The notes beneath the pieces are model-generated. The model worked only from the letters and a program-made list of their open reading frames with translations, made no database searches and was not told the origin of the DNA. Source: JAXMHB01 sp046346965 (GTDB lineage: Bacteria > Pseudomonadota > Gammaproteobacteria > Xanthomonadales > SZUA-5). From it: a stretch of DNA of 64,000 nucleotides. The position numbers and the translations under genes are program-made. The stretch spans positions 62,001-126,000 of the forward strand of contig JAXMHB010000011.1 in NCBI GenBank assembly GCA_046346965.1, read 5' to 3'. Of this stretch, positions 55,598-64,000 are shown piece by piece (position 1 is the first letter of the stretch; each line of letters starts with the position of its first letter).

Positions 55598-58201
55598 GTG
55601 AGCGCTGCAGCCCACCCCAGTCGATGGATCGTGCTCAAGTTTGGCGGCACCAGCGTCTCCAAACGCCACCGCTGGGAGAACATCGGCCGCCTGATGCGCT
55701 CGCGGATGGAGGAGGGCGCCGGTGTGGTGACCGTGGTGTCGGCGCTGTCGGGCGTCACCGATGCGCTGAAGGCGATCGCGGCGCAGCATGCCGATCCGGC
55801 CGCCATGGCGCAGGCCTGCGAGGCGCTGATCGAGCGCCATCGCCAGTTCGCGCTGGAGCTGGGACTGGCGCCCGAGGTGCTGAATACCCGCGCCGACACG
55901 CTGCGTCGGCTGATCGCCGACCACCGCGCGCCGCAGGGCGGCTTTGCCTGGCAGGCGGATGTGCTGTCGCAGGGCGAGTTGCTGTCGAGCACGCTGGGTG
56001 CGCATTTCCTGGCCAGCCTCGGCATGCCGGTGCAATGGCTGGATGCGCGCGACTATCTGACCACGCGCGAGCAGCCGATCCAGACCGAGTGGTCGCGCTA
56101 TCTGAGCGCGTTGTGCGATCCGCGTCCGAGCGCGCCGGTGCGCGCCGAACTCGGCGGTCGCGGCGCCGCGTTCATCACCCAGGGCTTCATCGCACGCATG
56201 CCACGCGGCGATACCGCGCTGCTCGGTCGTGGCGGTTCGGACACCTCGGCCAGCTACTTCGGCGCGCTGCTGGGCGCCGAGCGCGTCGAGATCTGGACCG
56301 ATGTGCCCGGCATGTTCAGCGCCAATCCGAAGCAAGTCCCGGATGCCCGTCTGCTGCGCCGCCTCGATTACGACGAGGCGCAGGAAATCGCCACCACCGG
56401 CGCCAAGGTGCTGCATCCGCGCGCGATCGGGCCGGTGCGCGAGGTGCGCGTGCCGCTGTGGATCAAGGACACCGAACGCCCGGAACTGCCGGGCACCGAA
56501 ATCGTGCCCGAGGTCGGCAGCGCGCTGCCCAGCGTCAAGGCGATCTCGCTGCGCAGCGGCATCACGCTGGTATCGATGGAATCGATCGGCATGTGGCAAC
56601 AGGTGGGCTTTCTGGCCGATGTGTTCGCCATCTTCAAGCGCCACGGCTTGTCGATCGACCTGATCGGCTCGGCCGAAACCAATGTGACGGTCTCGCTCGA
56701 CCCCAGTGACAATCTGCTCGACGCCGGCACGCTGGAGGCGCTGTGCAGCGATCTGGCGCAGGTGTGCCGGGTCAAGGTGATCGCGCCCTGTGCCGCGGTG
56801 ACGCTGGTGGGGCGTGGCATGCGCGGCATGATGCACCGCTTCAGCGAGATTCTGGCCGAGGTCGGCGCGCGCCGCGTGCATCTGGTGTCGCAGTCCTCGA
56901 ACAACCTCAATCTGACTTTCGTGATCGACCAGCAGGACAGCGACGGCGTCGTGCCCAGCCTGCACGCGCATCTGGTGCGCGCGCGGCTCACCGGGGCCGA
57001 CGGCGATCCGGTATTTGGCCCGGCCTGGCGCGAGCTGCAGGGCTCTGCGGCCAGCATCGCGCCGCGCTGGTGGACGGCGGCCCGCGAGGCGCTGCTGGCG
57101 CAGGCGCAGGCGGCGCCGACGCCGCAGTATGTGTACGCCGGCAGCGTGCTGCGCGAGCGTGCACAGGCACTCAACGGCCTGCGCGCGGTCGATCAGCGCT
57201 TCTATGCGCTCAAAGCCAATCCGCACCCCGACATCCTGCGCACGCTGGCCGCGCAGGGCTACGGCATGGAATGTGTCTCGCTGGGCGAACTCACGCACGT
57301 GCGTCAGGTGCTGCCGCAGCTGCCCTCCGAGCGGCTGCTGTTTACGCCGAACTTTGCGCCGCGCGCGGAGTACGCCGCCGCGCTGGCGCTCGGCGCGCAG
57401 TTGACGGTCGACAACCTGTGGGCGCTGGAGCAGTGGGCGCCGCTATTCGCCGGTCAATCGATCCTGCTGCGCTTCGATCTGGGGCGCGGCCTTGGGCACC
57501 ACGACAAGGTGAAAACCGGCGGCGAGCGCAGCAAGTTCGGCATTGCGCTGGCCGAGGCCGAGCGCGCGCGCACGCTGGCGCAGGCCGCGGGCGCCCAGGT
57601 GGTCGGGCTGCATGCGCACCTCGGCAGCGGCATTTTCGACGTGGCGCACTGGAAGCGCGTGTATGCCGATCTGGCCGGTCTGGCCGAGCGCTGGCCCAGC
57701 GTCGAGGTGCTCGACATCGGCGGTGGGCTCGGCGTACCGCAGGAACTCGGTGAGCCGCCGCTGTCGCTGACGGCGCTGGACGCGGCGCTGTCGGAGGTCA
57801 AGGCGCTGTATCCGCGCTATCGGCTGTGGATCGAACCCGGTCGCTATCTGGTGGCCGAAGCCGGGGTGTTGCTGACGCGGGTGACTCAGATCAAGCGCAA
57901 AGGCGGCACCCAGTTCCTGGGCGTCGATGCCGGCATGCACACGCTGCTGCGGCCGGCGCTGTACGGCGCCTGGCACGACATCGTCAATCTGAGCCGCCCA
58001 TCCAGCCCGCCGGCGGGGCGCTGGCAGGTGGTGGGTCCGATCTGCGAATCCGGCGATGTGCTGGGGCAGGATCGATTGCTGCCCGAGGCCGCCGAAGGCG
58101 ATGTGGTGTTGATCGACCATGCCGGCGCCTACGGCGCGTCCATGGCCTCGCGCTATAACCTGCGCGGATTGGCAGTCGAGGTGTATCGCGATGATCTCTG
58201 A
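55598..58201 (+). CDS. Bifunctional aspartate kinase/diaminopimelate decarboxylase
   Basis: 867 residues from a GTG with AAAGGA about ten bases upstream; a GTG nine bases earlier is possible. N-terminal kinase half: LKFGGTSVSKR, TQGFIARMP, GRGGSDTSASYFGAL; ACT regulatory domains follow around 320-460. C-terminal half is decarboxylase: FYALKANPHPDILRTL with the PLP lysine, then HLGSGIF and GGGLGVPQELGE. The fusion puts the first and last steps of the diaminopimelate/lysine route on one chain. The stop overlaps murL. Confidence 0.93.
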   Translation: MSAAAHPSRWIVLKFGGTSVSKRHRWENIGRLMRSRMEEGAGVVTVVSALSGVTDALKAIAAQHADPAAMAQACEALIERHRQFALELGLAPEVLNTRADTLRRLIADHRAPQGGFAWQADVLSQGELLSSTLGAHFLASLGMPVQWLDARDYLTTREQPIQTEWSRYLSALCDPRPSAPVRAELGGRGAAFITQGFIARMPRGDTALLGRGGSDTSASYFGALLGAERVEIWTDVPGMFSANPKQVPDARLLRRLDYDEAQEIATTGAKVLHPRAIGPVREVRVPLWIKDTERPELPGTEIVPEVGSALPSVKAISLRSGITLVSMESIGMWQQVGFLADVFAIFKRHGLSIDLIGSAETNVTVSLDPSDNLLDAGTLEALCSDLAQVCRVKVIAPCAAVTLVGRGMRGMMHRFSEILAEVGARRVHLVSQSSNNLNLTFVIDQQDSDGVVPSLHAHLVRARLTGADGDPVFGPAWRELQGSAASIAPRWWTAAREALLAQAQAAPTPQYVYAGSVLRERAQALNGLRAVDQRFYALKANPHPDILRTLAAQGYGMECVSLGELTHVRQVLPQLPSERLLFTPNFAPRAEYAAALALGAQLTVDNLWALEQWAPLFAGQSILLRFDLGRGLGHHDKVKTGGERSKFGIALAEAERARTLAQAAGAQVVGLHAHLGSGIFDVAHWKRVYADLAGLAERWPSVEVLDIGGGLGVPQELGEPPLSLTALDAALSEVKALYPRYRLWIEPGRYLVAEAGVLLTRVTQIKRKGGTQFLGVDAGMHTLLRPALYGAWHDIVNLSRPSSPPAGRWQVVGPICESGDVLGQDRLLPEAAEGDVVLIDHAGAYGASMASRYNLRGLAVEVYRDDL

Positions 58202-59537
58202 GCCCCAGCCGCTGCGGCCGCAGGCGGCACGCTTTCGTTTGACCACGCGCCGCTACGCCGATGGCGAGGTGCAGCTGGGTTACGCCTTCGACGACGGCGC
58301 CAGCATGATCGAGCGCGTACGTTTTCCGGGCGCGCCGGCGACGGTGCCGGCCGGGCGCGAGCAGGCTTTCGAGCGCGCGCTGGCCCTGCTGCACGGCATC
58401 GCGGGCGTCAGCTACTACAAGGCGCTGGTGCCGCCGCAGATCGAGGTGGACGGCGATCTGCCCGATCCGCAGCTGGCGGCACTGCTGGACGAGGTCTATC
58501 TCTACGGGCTCGGCGAGTTCGCGCATCAGAATCAGCTGGACTTGCGCGGGCAGATTCGTTTCCCGCGCAGCACGATGCCAGTCAGCCAGGCGCCTGCGCT
58601 GGGGCTGCCGCGCCGGGCGCTGGTGCCGATCGGCGGCGGCAAGGATTCGCTGGTCACCATCGAAACGCTCAAAGCGGCTGGCGAACCGGTTGCGGTGGTC
58701 TGGATCGGTCGCTCCGAGCTGATCCGCGCCTGCGCGCAGGCCACCGGCCAGCCCTTGTTGAACATCGAGCGCGAACTCGCGCCCGAGCTGTTCGAGCTGA
58801 ACCGGCGCGGCGCCTGGAACGGCCATATCCCGGTGACCGCGATCAACTCGGCGATTCTGGTGCTGGCGGCGCTGCTGTATGGCTACGACGAGATCGTGTT
58901 CTCCAACGAGGCCTCGGCCAGCGTCGGCAACCTCAATCAGAACGGACTCGACATCAATCATCAGTGGAGCAAAGGTCTGCGCTTCGAGGCTTTGCTCGAC
59001 ACCTGGCTGCAGCACGCGGTGGCGGCGGATTTGCGCTACTACTCGCTGCTGCGCCCGTACTCGGAGCTGGCCGTCACCGAGCGTTTCGCGCGGCTGACTC
59101 GCTATCACGCGCTGTTTTCCAGCTGCAATCGCAACTTCCGCATCCAGGGCGAGCGTCCGTCGGCGCGTTGGTGCGGCGAGTGCCCGAAGTGTCGCTTCGT
59201 GTTCCTGGCGCTGGCACCGTTCATGAGCAAACCGGCCTTGCTGGCGATCTTCGGCCGCAATCTGCTCGATGAGCCCGAGCAGCAGGCAGGCTTTGACGCT
59301 CTGATCGAATTCGGCGCCCACAAACCTTTCGAGTGCGTGGGCGAAGGTCGCGAGTCGCGCGCGGCGCTGCTGGCGCTGAGCGAGCGCGCCGACTGGCGCG
59401 AGGACGCCATCGTGCGTCGCTACGCCGACGAGGTGCTGCCGCAGATCGGTCGCGCCGGCCTGGCACTGTCACCGCTGCTCGAAGCCACCGGCGCGCATCG
59501 CGTGCCGAGCCGGCTACTGGGGCAGTTGCAGCGCTAG
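58191..59537 (+). CDS. murL: UDP-N-acetyl-muramoyl-L-alanyl-L-glutamate epimerase MurL
   Basis: 448 residues. Epimerises L-Glu to D-Glu on the UDP-MurNAc-L-Ala-L-Glu product of MurD2, replacing glutamate racemase. It carries an ATP-pyrophosphatase type loop (PIGGGKDSLVTIE), NEASASVGNLNQNG, and a Cys cluster WCGECPKC near residue 330. Starts 11 bases before the end of the kinase/decarboxylase gene, so translation is coupled to the diaminopimelate enzyme. MurD2 lies at 61967-63367. Confidence 0.9.
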   Translation: MISEPQPLRPQAARFRLTTRRYADGEVQLGYAFDDGASMIERVRFPGAPATVPAGREQAFERALALLHGIAGVSYYKALVPPQIEVDGDLPDPQLAALLDEVYLYGLGEFAHQNQLDLRGQIRFPRSTMPVSQAPALGLPRRALVPIGGGKDSLVTIETLKAAGEPVAVVWIGRSELIRACAQATGQPLLNIERELAPELFELNRRGAWNGHIPVTAINSAILVLAALLYGYDEIVFSNEASASVGNLNQNGLDINHQWSKGLRFEALLDTWLQHAVAADLRYYSLLRPYSELAVTERFARLTRYHALFSSCNRNFRIQGERPSARWCGECPKCRFVFLALAPFMSKPALLAIFGRNLLDEPEQQAGFDALIEFGAHKPFECVGEGRESRAALLALSERADWREDAIVRRYADEVLPQIGRAGLALSPLLEATGAHRVPSRLLGQLQR

Positions 59538-59880
59538 GCATGAGTGCGGGGGACCAGCACGGCAGCGTTTCCATGGCACTGTCGCCGGTGCCGAATGCCG
59601 CATGCGGTCGGAGCTCACCTTCACTGTAGATCGATCAGCCGCCGATGTGGCCACGATCCGTACTCAGACCCCACGTCTCGACTCTGGCGCGCTAGCCCTT
59701 GCTGCAAACTGGCGACGGCGCCATGTAGTCACCGCATGGCTGGTCCCCCGCCCCCTGCCCCCTGCCCCGCTTCTGCTCCGCCGCACTCATGTGGGTCGCG
59801 AGCGTCCCCGGTCAAGCGCGTGCCGGAGGCGCGAACTTCTGCGATCCTCGGCGTTCCGCCCGTGCCCTCCGAGGCCATCG
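59538..59880. repeat. Intergenic region with two inverse copies of the dispersed repeat
   Basis: The repeat family of 44.0-45.5 kb occurs here reversed at 59548-59596 (GGGGGACCAGCAC, then TGGCACTGTCGCC) and forward at 59670-59785 (GTCTCGACTCTGGCGCGC, GGCGACGGCGCCATG, CATGGCTGGTCCCCCGCC). The two could pair as a long imperfect stem. Nothing else is supported in these 343 bases. Confidence 0.7.
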
Positions 59881-61872
59881 ATGCGTACGCTGATCCTGTC
59901 TCTGCTGGCCGTCGCCGGCGCCGCCAGTGCGGCACCGCTGCCGATCGAGGAGTTTGTCCGTCACCCGGCGTACAGCGGCGTGCGCATCTCGCCGACCGGC
60001 AAGTATCTGGCGATGACGGTCGATCGTGGTGAGCAGGACGTGCTGGCGGTGCTGCGCACCGAGGACTTGAAAGTCATCAAAATCAATCAGTTGCCGGATC
60101 AGCAGAGCATCGGCGGCTTCTACTGGGTGGGGCCGGAGCGACTGATGTTCACCGCCGTGCGCAAGCTCGGCAGCTATGCGGCGCCTTTTGGCACCGGCGA
60201 GTGGTACGGCGTCAACGCCGACGGCAGTCAAGCGCGGCCGCTGATCTTCTACGGCACCCGCGATGCCACCCAGCGCAGCAAGACCGTCGGCAATCGTCGC
60301 TTCGCCATGCTCGATCCGCTGCCGGACGATCCCGGCCACGTGCTGATGCAGGCGCAGTACCGCCAGTCCGAGGAAGGCGCCGGCACCGAACTGGTGCGCG
60401 TGGACACGCTGACCGGTCGGCGCAAGCTGCTCGCCCGCGCGCCGCGCGAGAATTGCAATCTCACGCTGGACGCGGCCAAGCAGGCGCGTTTTGCCGTGTG
60501 TTTCGACAGCGAGAACGAGCAGGGCGAGTACGACACCCGCACCGAGCTGTATCGGCGCGAGGAGAGCGGCGATTGGACGCTGGTGAATCGCGCCGCCACC
60601 GCGGGCAAGGATCTGCAGGTGATTGGCTCGGCCGCCGATGGACGCATCTACGCGCTGGAAGACGATCGCACGCATCCGGCCGCCTTCGGCACCATCGATC
60701 TCAAGACCGGTGCTTTTGCATCGCTGTTTCAGGACAAGGTGGCCGAGGTGGATCGCTACATACGCGCCGCCGATGGCGACACCATTCTCGCGGTGGCGAC
60801 CGAGGCCGGCGCGCCGCGGGTGTCGCTGATCGAGGAGGACCATCCGGACGCGGAGCTGTATCTGGCGCTGGCGGAGAGCTTCCCCGGTCAATTCGTCGAC
60901 TTCTCCAGCGCCACCAGCGACGGCAAACGCATCATCGTGGCGGTGTACAGCGATCGCAATCCGGGCGAGCTGTACCTGTATGACCGCGACACCGGCAAGG
61001 CGCGCTTCCTGATGAAATCGCGTGCCGGCATCGATCCCAAGCAGATGGCGGCGAAGACCCCGTTCACGCTGACCGCGCGCGATGGCCTCACGCTGCACGG
61101 CTATCTGACCCTGCCGGTCGGCAGTGACGGCAAGCACTTGCCGATGATCGTCAACCCGCATGGCGGCCCGATGGGACCGCGCGACAGCTGGGCCTTCAAC
61201 TGGGAAGTGCAGCTGCTGGCCAGCCGCGGCTATGCCGTGCTGCAGGTGAACTATCGCGGCTCCGGTGGCTACGGCAAGGCCTTTATGGATCGCGCCTACG
61301 GCCAGTGGGCGCAGGGCATCCAGAACGACATCATCGACGCGACACGCTGGGCGATCGAGCAGGGCCACGCCGATCCCAAGCGCATCTGCATCTACGGCGG
61401 CAGCTTCGGCGGCTATTCCGCGCTGATGGCCCCGGCCCGCGATGCCGAGTTGTTCCAATGCGCCTTTGGCTATGTGGGTCTGTACGACGCCGCCATTCAA
61501 CTGGAGCGTTCCGACACCAGCAAGAGCGAGTCCGGGATGCGCTACCTGAAGCGCGCCTTCGGCGCCACTGAGGCCGAGCAGCAGGCGATGTCGCCAATTC
61601 ACTACGCCGACCAGTTAAAGCTGCCGATCGCGCTGGCCGCCGGCAAGCGCGACCCGCGCTGCCCGCCGGAGCACACCGAGGCGATGCGCGACGCCCTGAC
61701 CCAGGCCGGCAATCCGCCCGAGGCGGTGATCATCCAGGAAGGCGAACAGCACGGCTTCTACGACGAGAAGAACCGTCTGCACTTGTACACGACCATGCTG
61801 GAGTTCTTTGATCGCCACATCGGCAAGCAGGGCAAGGTGGAGGTCGGCAAGGCCACCGAGGCCGGGCTCTGA
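59881..61872 (+). CDS. Secreted S9 peptidase (third in the window)
   Basis: 663 residues with a signal peptide (RTLILSLLAVAGAASAAPL). Propeller to about residue 390, then hydrolase with Ser508 in GGSFGGYSALM, acid in GKRDPRCPPEH and His in GEQHGFYDEKN. Placed between murL and murD2 but with no obvious link to peptidoglycan. Confidence 0.91.
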   Translation: MRTLILSLLAVAGAASAAPLPIEEFVRHPAYSGVRISPTGKYLAMTVDRGEQDVLAVLRTEDLKVIKINQLPDQQSIGGFYWVGPERLMFTAVRKLGSYAAPFGTGEWYGVNADGSQARPLIFYGTRDATQRSKTVGNRRFAMLDPLPDDPGHVLMQAQYRQSEEGAGTELVRVDTLTGRRKLLARAPRENCNLTLDAAKQARFAVCFDSENEQGEYDTRTELYRREESGDWTLVNRAATAGKDLQVIGSAADGRIYALEDDRTHPAAFGTIDLKTGAFASLFQDKVAEVDRYIRAADGDTILAVATEAGAPRVSLIEEDHPDAELYLALAESFPGQFVDFSSATSDGKRIIVAVYSDRNPGELYLYDRDTGKARFLMKSRAGIDPKQMAAKTPFTLTARDGLTLHGYLTLPVGSDGKHLPMIVNPHGGPMGPRDSWAFNWEVQLLASRGYAVLQVNYRGSGGYGKAFMDRAYGQWAQGIQNDIIDATRWAIEQGHADPKRICIYGGSFGGYSALMAPARDAELFQCAFGYVGLYDAAIQLERSDTSKSESGMRYLKRAFGATEAEQQAMSPIHYADQLKLPIALAAGKRDPRCPPEHTEAMRDALTQAGNPPEAVIIQEGEQHGFYDEKNRLHLYTTMLEFFDRHIGKQGKVEVGKATEAGL

Positions 61873-61966
61873 GGGCAGTCCGCGGCACGGCCGCGCATGG
61901 CCGGTCGCGGGCGCGATTGCCAAGGACCGTGCCATCATCGGCGCATCGATGGGAACGGCAAACGGC

Positions 61967-63367
61967 ATGCATATCAGTCTGGAAGCCTTTGTACTGCGCA
62001 AGGTGGCGATCTGGGGATTCGGGCAGGAAGGGCAGGCGGCCTACCGCTTCCTGCGCCAGAGTTTTCCCGACAAGAAGCTCGGCATCATCCTGACCGAGCA
62101 GGAAGCGGCAGCCTGGGATTTCAGCGGCGATCCGAATGTCGAACTGGTCTCCGAAGAACCGCAGGCCGGCACGTTTGGCCCTTACCAGATCGTCATCAAG
62201 TCGCCCGGCATCAGCCCCTATCGCTACGCCCGGGCGATGGAGTGGGCGCATTTTCGCGGCACTCGCTTCATCTCCGGCACGTCCTTGTGGTTTTCGCATC
62301 ACCGCCATGACAAGACCATCGTCATCACTGGCACCAAGGGCAAGAGCACGACCAGTGCCTTGACCGCCGCGCTGCTGCGCGCCACCGGTGCGCGTACGGT
62401 GCTGGCCGGCAATATCGGTCTGCCGCTGCTGGATGTGATGGACCCGGAACCGCCAGCCGATTACTGGGTGATCGAACTGTCCAGCTTTCAGGCGGCGGAT
62501 TTCGCCGGCCATCCGGCGATTGCCTGTGTACTCAATCTGTCGCCCGAGCACCTGGACTGGCATGGCGACGAGGCTACGTACTACCGCGACAAGCTCAAAG
62601 TGTGCGCGCCGGGCACGGCCGATCTCACCGTGCTGAATGCCAGCGACGCGCGACTGATGGCGCACACCGAGGGCCTGGAAGCGCGTGCGCTGTTCAACCA
62701 TCGCGGCTTCTGGCATGCGCGCGGCAGCAGCGTCTGGCACGACGATGAAGCAGTCATCGACATGGCCGACACCGCGCTCAGCGGCGCCCACAACGCCAGC
62801 AATGTGGCGGCGGCCTTCACCATCGTCGAGGCCTTTGGGCACGATCCGCGCAAGCTGCTGCACGCGGTGCGCAGCTTTCGGCCGCTGCCGCATCGGCTGG
62901 CGGCGGTGGGCGAGCGCGCCGGTGTGATCTATGTGGACGACAGCATCGCCACCACGCCGGAGGCAACACTGGCGGCGCTGCGCAGTCTGGCACCGCGGCC
63001 GACGGTGGTGCTGGTCGGCGGCTTTGATCGCGGCCTCGATTGGGGCGATTTTGCCCGCCAGATGGCGCACGAAACGCCGCACGCGCTGATCGCCATGGGC
63101 CAGAACGGTCCGCGCATCCACGCCCAACTGGAAGACGCGCTGGCAGCCGTCGCACCGGCCGCGCGCCCGGCGCTGAAGCTGGTCGATACGCTTGAGGCGG
63201 CCGTGCGCGTGGCGCAGCAGTTGGCGCCGCCGGGCGGTGCGGTGCTGCTGTCCCCCGGGGCGCCGAGCTTTGATCAGTACCGCAACTACGCCGAACGCGG
63301 TCGCGAATTCACCCGGCTGGCCGGATTCACCGTCGGCGACGATCACATCCAAGGACTGGGACCATGA
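61967..63367 (+). CDS. murD2: UDP-N-acetylmuramoyl-L-alanine--L-glutamate ligase MurD2
   Basis: 466 residues. Adds L-Glu to UDP-MurNAc-L-Ala, whose product is the substrate of MurL. Mur ligase features: GFGQEGQAAYRFLR at the start, P-loop GTKGKSTTSALTA, GNIGLPLLD, NLSPEHLDWHG, and AHNASNVAAAF. The ATG at 61967 fits the family's usual N-terminus; an upstream ATG is possible. ATGA overlap with the cytochrome gene. Confidence 0.9.
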   Translation: MHISLEAFVLRKVAIWGFGQEGQAAYRFLRQSFPDKKLGIILTEQEAAAWDFSGDPNVELVSEEPQAGTFGPYQIVIKSPGISPYRYARAMEWAHFRGTRFISGTSLWFSHHRHDKTIVITGTKGKSTTSALTAALLRATGARTVLAGNIGLPLLDVMDPEPPADYWVIELSSFQAADFAGHPAIACVLNLSPEHLDWHGDEATYYRDKLKVCAPGTADLTVLNASDARLMAHTEGLEARALFNHRGFWHARGSSVWHDDEAVIDMADTALSGAHNASNVAAAFTIVEAFGHDPRKLLHAVRSFRPLPHRLAAVGERAGVIYVDDSIATTPEATLAALRSLAPRPTVVLVGGFDRGLDWGDFARQMAHETPHALIAMGQNGPRIHAQLEDALAAVAPAARPALKLVDTLEAAVRVAQQLAPPGGAVLLSPGAPSFDQYRNYAERGREFTRLAGFTVGDDHIQGLGP

Positions 63368-64000
63368 ACGATGTACGCGTCTGGGACTGGCCGGTGCGCC
63401 TCACGCACTGGGCTTTGGTGTTGTGCATCGCCGGCTTGTATGCCACCGGCGAGTATGGCTGGCTGACGATGCAGTGGCATTTCCGCTTCGGCTACGCGGC
63501 ACTGGCGCTGGTGCTGTTCCGCATTCTGTGGGGCTTCGTCGGCAGCGAGCACGCGCGCTTTGGCGACTTCGTGCGCGGTCCGCGTGCCATCGCTGCCTAC
63601 CTGCGCGGCGGTGTACAGACGCCCGGGCACAATCCGCTCGGCGCACTGGCGGTGCTGGCGCTGCTGGGCGTGGTGCTGTTCCAGGCGGTCAGCGGGCTGT
63701 TCAGCAATGACGAGATCGAGTGGTACGGTCCGCTGTCCGAACGCATCTCAATGGAGGCCAGCAGCGACTGGACCGGTTGGCATCACACCGGCCAGCAGCT
63801 GTTGCTGGGGTTGATCGCGCTGCATCTGGTTGCCATCGCCGCCTATCGTCTGGTCAAGCGCATCGATCTGGTGCGGCCGATGCTGACCGGGCGCAAGCGC
63901 GGCATCGAGGCGCCGGATGCGCGCTGGCGCTCGCCCTGGCTGGCGCTCGTGCTGTTGGCGCTGTGCGCCGCCCTGGTGTGGGCGATCAGCGCCTACGGAC
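63364..64000 (+). CDS. Cytochrome b561-type membrane protein, 3' truncated
   Basis: Open to the window end, about 212 codons seen. NDVRVWDWPVRLTHWALV and HFRFGYAALALVLFRILWGFVGSEHARF carry the haem histidines of the b561/Ni,Fe-hydrogenase cytochrome b family, with further histidines in GWHHTGQQLLLG. It likely passes electrons in the membrane; no partner gene is seen. Starts in an ATGA overlap with murD2. Confidence 0.85.
   Translation, partial: MNDVRVWDWPVRLTHWALVLCIAGLYATGEYGWLTMQWHFRFGYAALALVLFRILWGFVGSEHARFGDFVRGPRAIAAYLRGGVQTPGHNPLGALAVLALLGVVLFQAVSGLFSNDEIEWYGPLSERISMEASSDWTGWHHTGQQLLLGLIALHLVAIAAYRLVKRIDLVRPMLTGRKRGIEAPDARWRSPWLALVLLALCAALVWAISAYG

Noticed and set aside
55496..57298. 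Minus-strand frame of 600 codons
   Set aside because: Antisense to the aspartokinase/decarboxylase gene.

Overview
The window is GC-rich DNA from a gammaproteobacterium, most likely of the Lysobacterales (Xanthomonadales). The best evidence is the fused aspartokinase/diaminopimelate decarboxylase at 55.6-58.2 kb and the MurL/MurD2 route for putting D-glutamate into peptidoglycan, both of which I associate with that group. Several secreted peptidases and secreted proteins with unusual C-termini fit as well. The sequence does not allow a genus-level call.

Region by region. 1-5442: a type I-E CRISPR-Cas operon (cse1 cut by the window edge, cse2, cas7e, cas5e, cas6e, cas1e, cas2e), tightly packed with ATGA overlaps; cas3 would lie upstream, outside the window. 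5475-9310: a CRISPR array of 64 repeats and 63 spacers, with an 8-bp duplication inside the first repeat, clustered one- and two-base losses in other repeats, and a degenerate last repeat. 9311-10705: a gene-poor stretch with three long hairpin repeats and one doubtful small membrane protein. 10706-15347: prpC, an outer-membrane beta-barrel protein, a secreted S9 peptidase and a small secreted protein. 15351-21809: a polysaccharide locus (flippase, ligase, two glycosyltransferases, epimerase). 21810-27501: secreted proteins, including an FG-GAP lipoprotein and a paralogous pair, one member of which carries eleven Asp-rich, Cys-bounded repeats and a membrane sorting-like tail.

27712-31694 is mainly central metabolism: an aspartate aminotransferase, a membrane-tethered glutaredoxin, malate dehydrogenase and methylisocitrate lyase. 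prpC and prpB act in the same methylcitrate cycle but lie about 19 kb apart. 31766-38074 encodes a second S9 peptidase, a Sel1-repeat protein and a pectate-lyase-like enzyme. 38149-41509 carries prfB with its programmed +1 frameshift, lysS and a PilZ protein. 41611-48464 holds fadD, a small lipoprotein and a phospholipid set (CDP-alcohol phosphatidyltransferase, acyltransferase, CdsA-like cytidylyltransferase), interrupted by a beta-helix protein and by dispersed intergenic repeats.

48580-55457 has a BaeSR-type two-component system, an acyltransferase-like protein, a DUF1232 protein, a Gly/Cys-tailed membrane protein and a DUF6265-like/cyclophilin fusion. 55598-64000 joins lysine/diaminopimelate synthesis and cell-wall synthesis: LysC-LysA fusion, MurL, a third S9 peptidase, MurD2 and a cytochrome b561 cut by the window end.

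The most unusual features are the state of the CRISPR leader and first repeat, the repeat protein at 23252-26311, the DUF6265-like/cyclophilin fusion, and a family of dispersed intergenic repeats at 44.0-45.7 and 59.5-59.8 kb. I did not find a defence or mobile system of unknown type.
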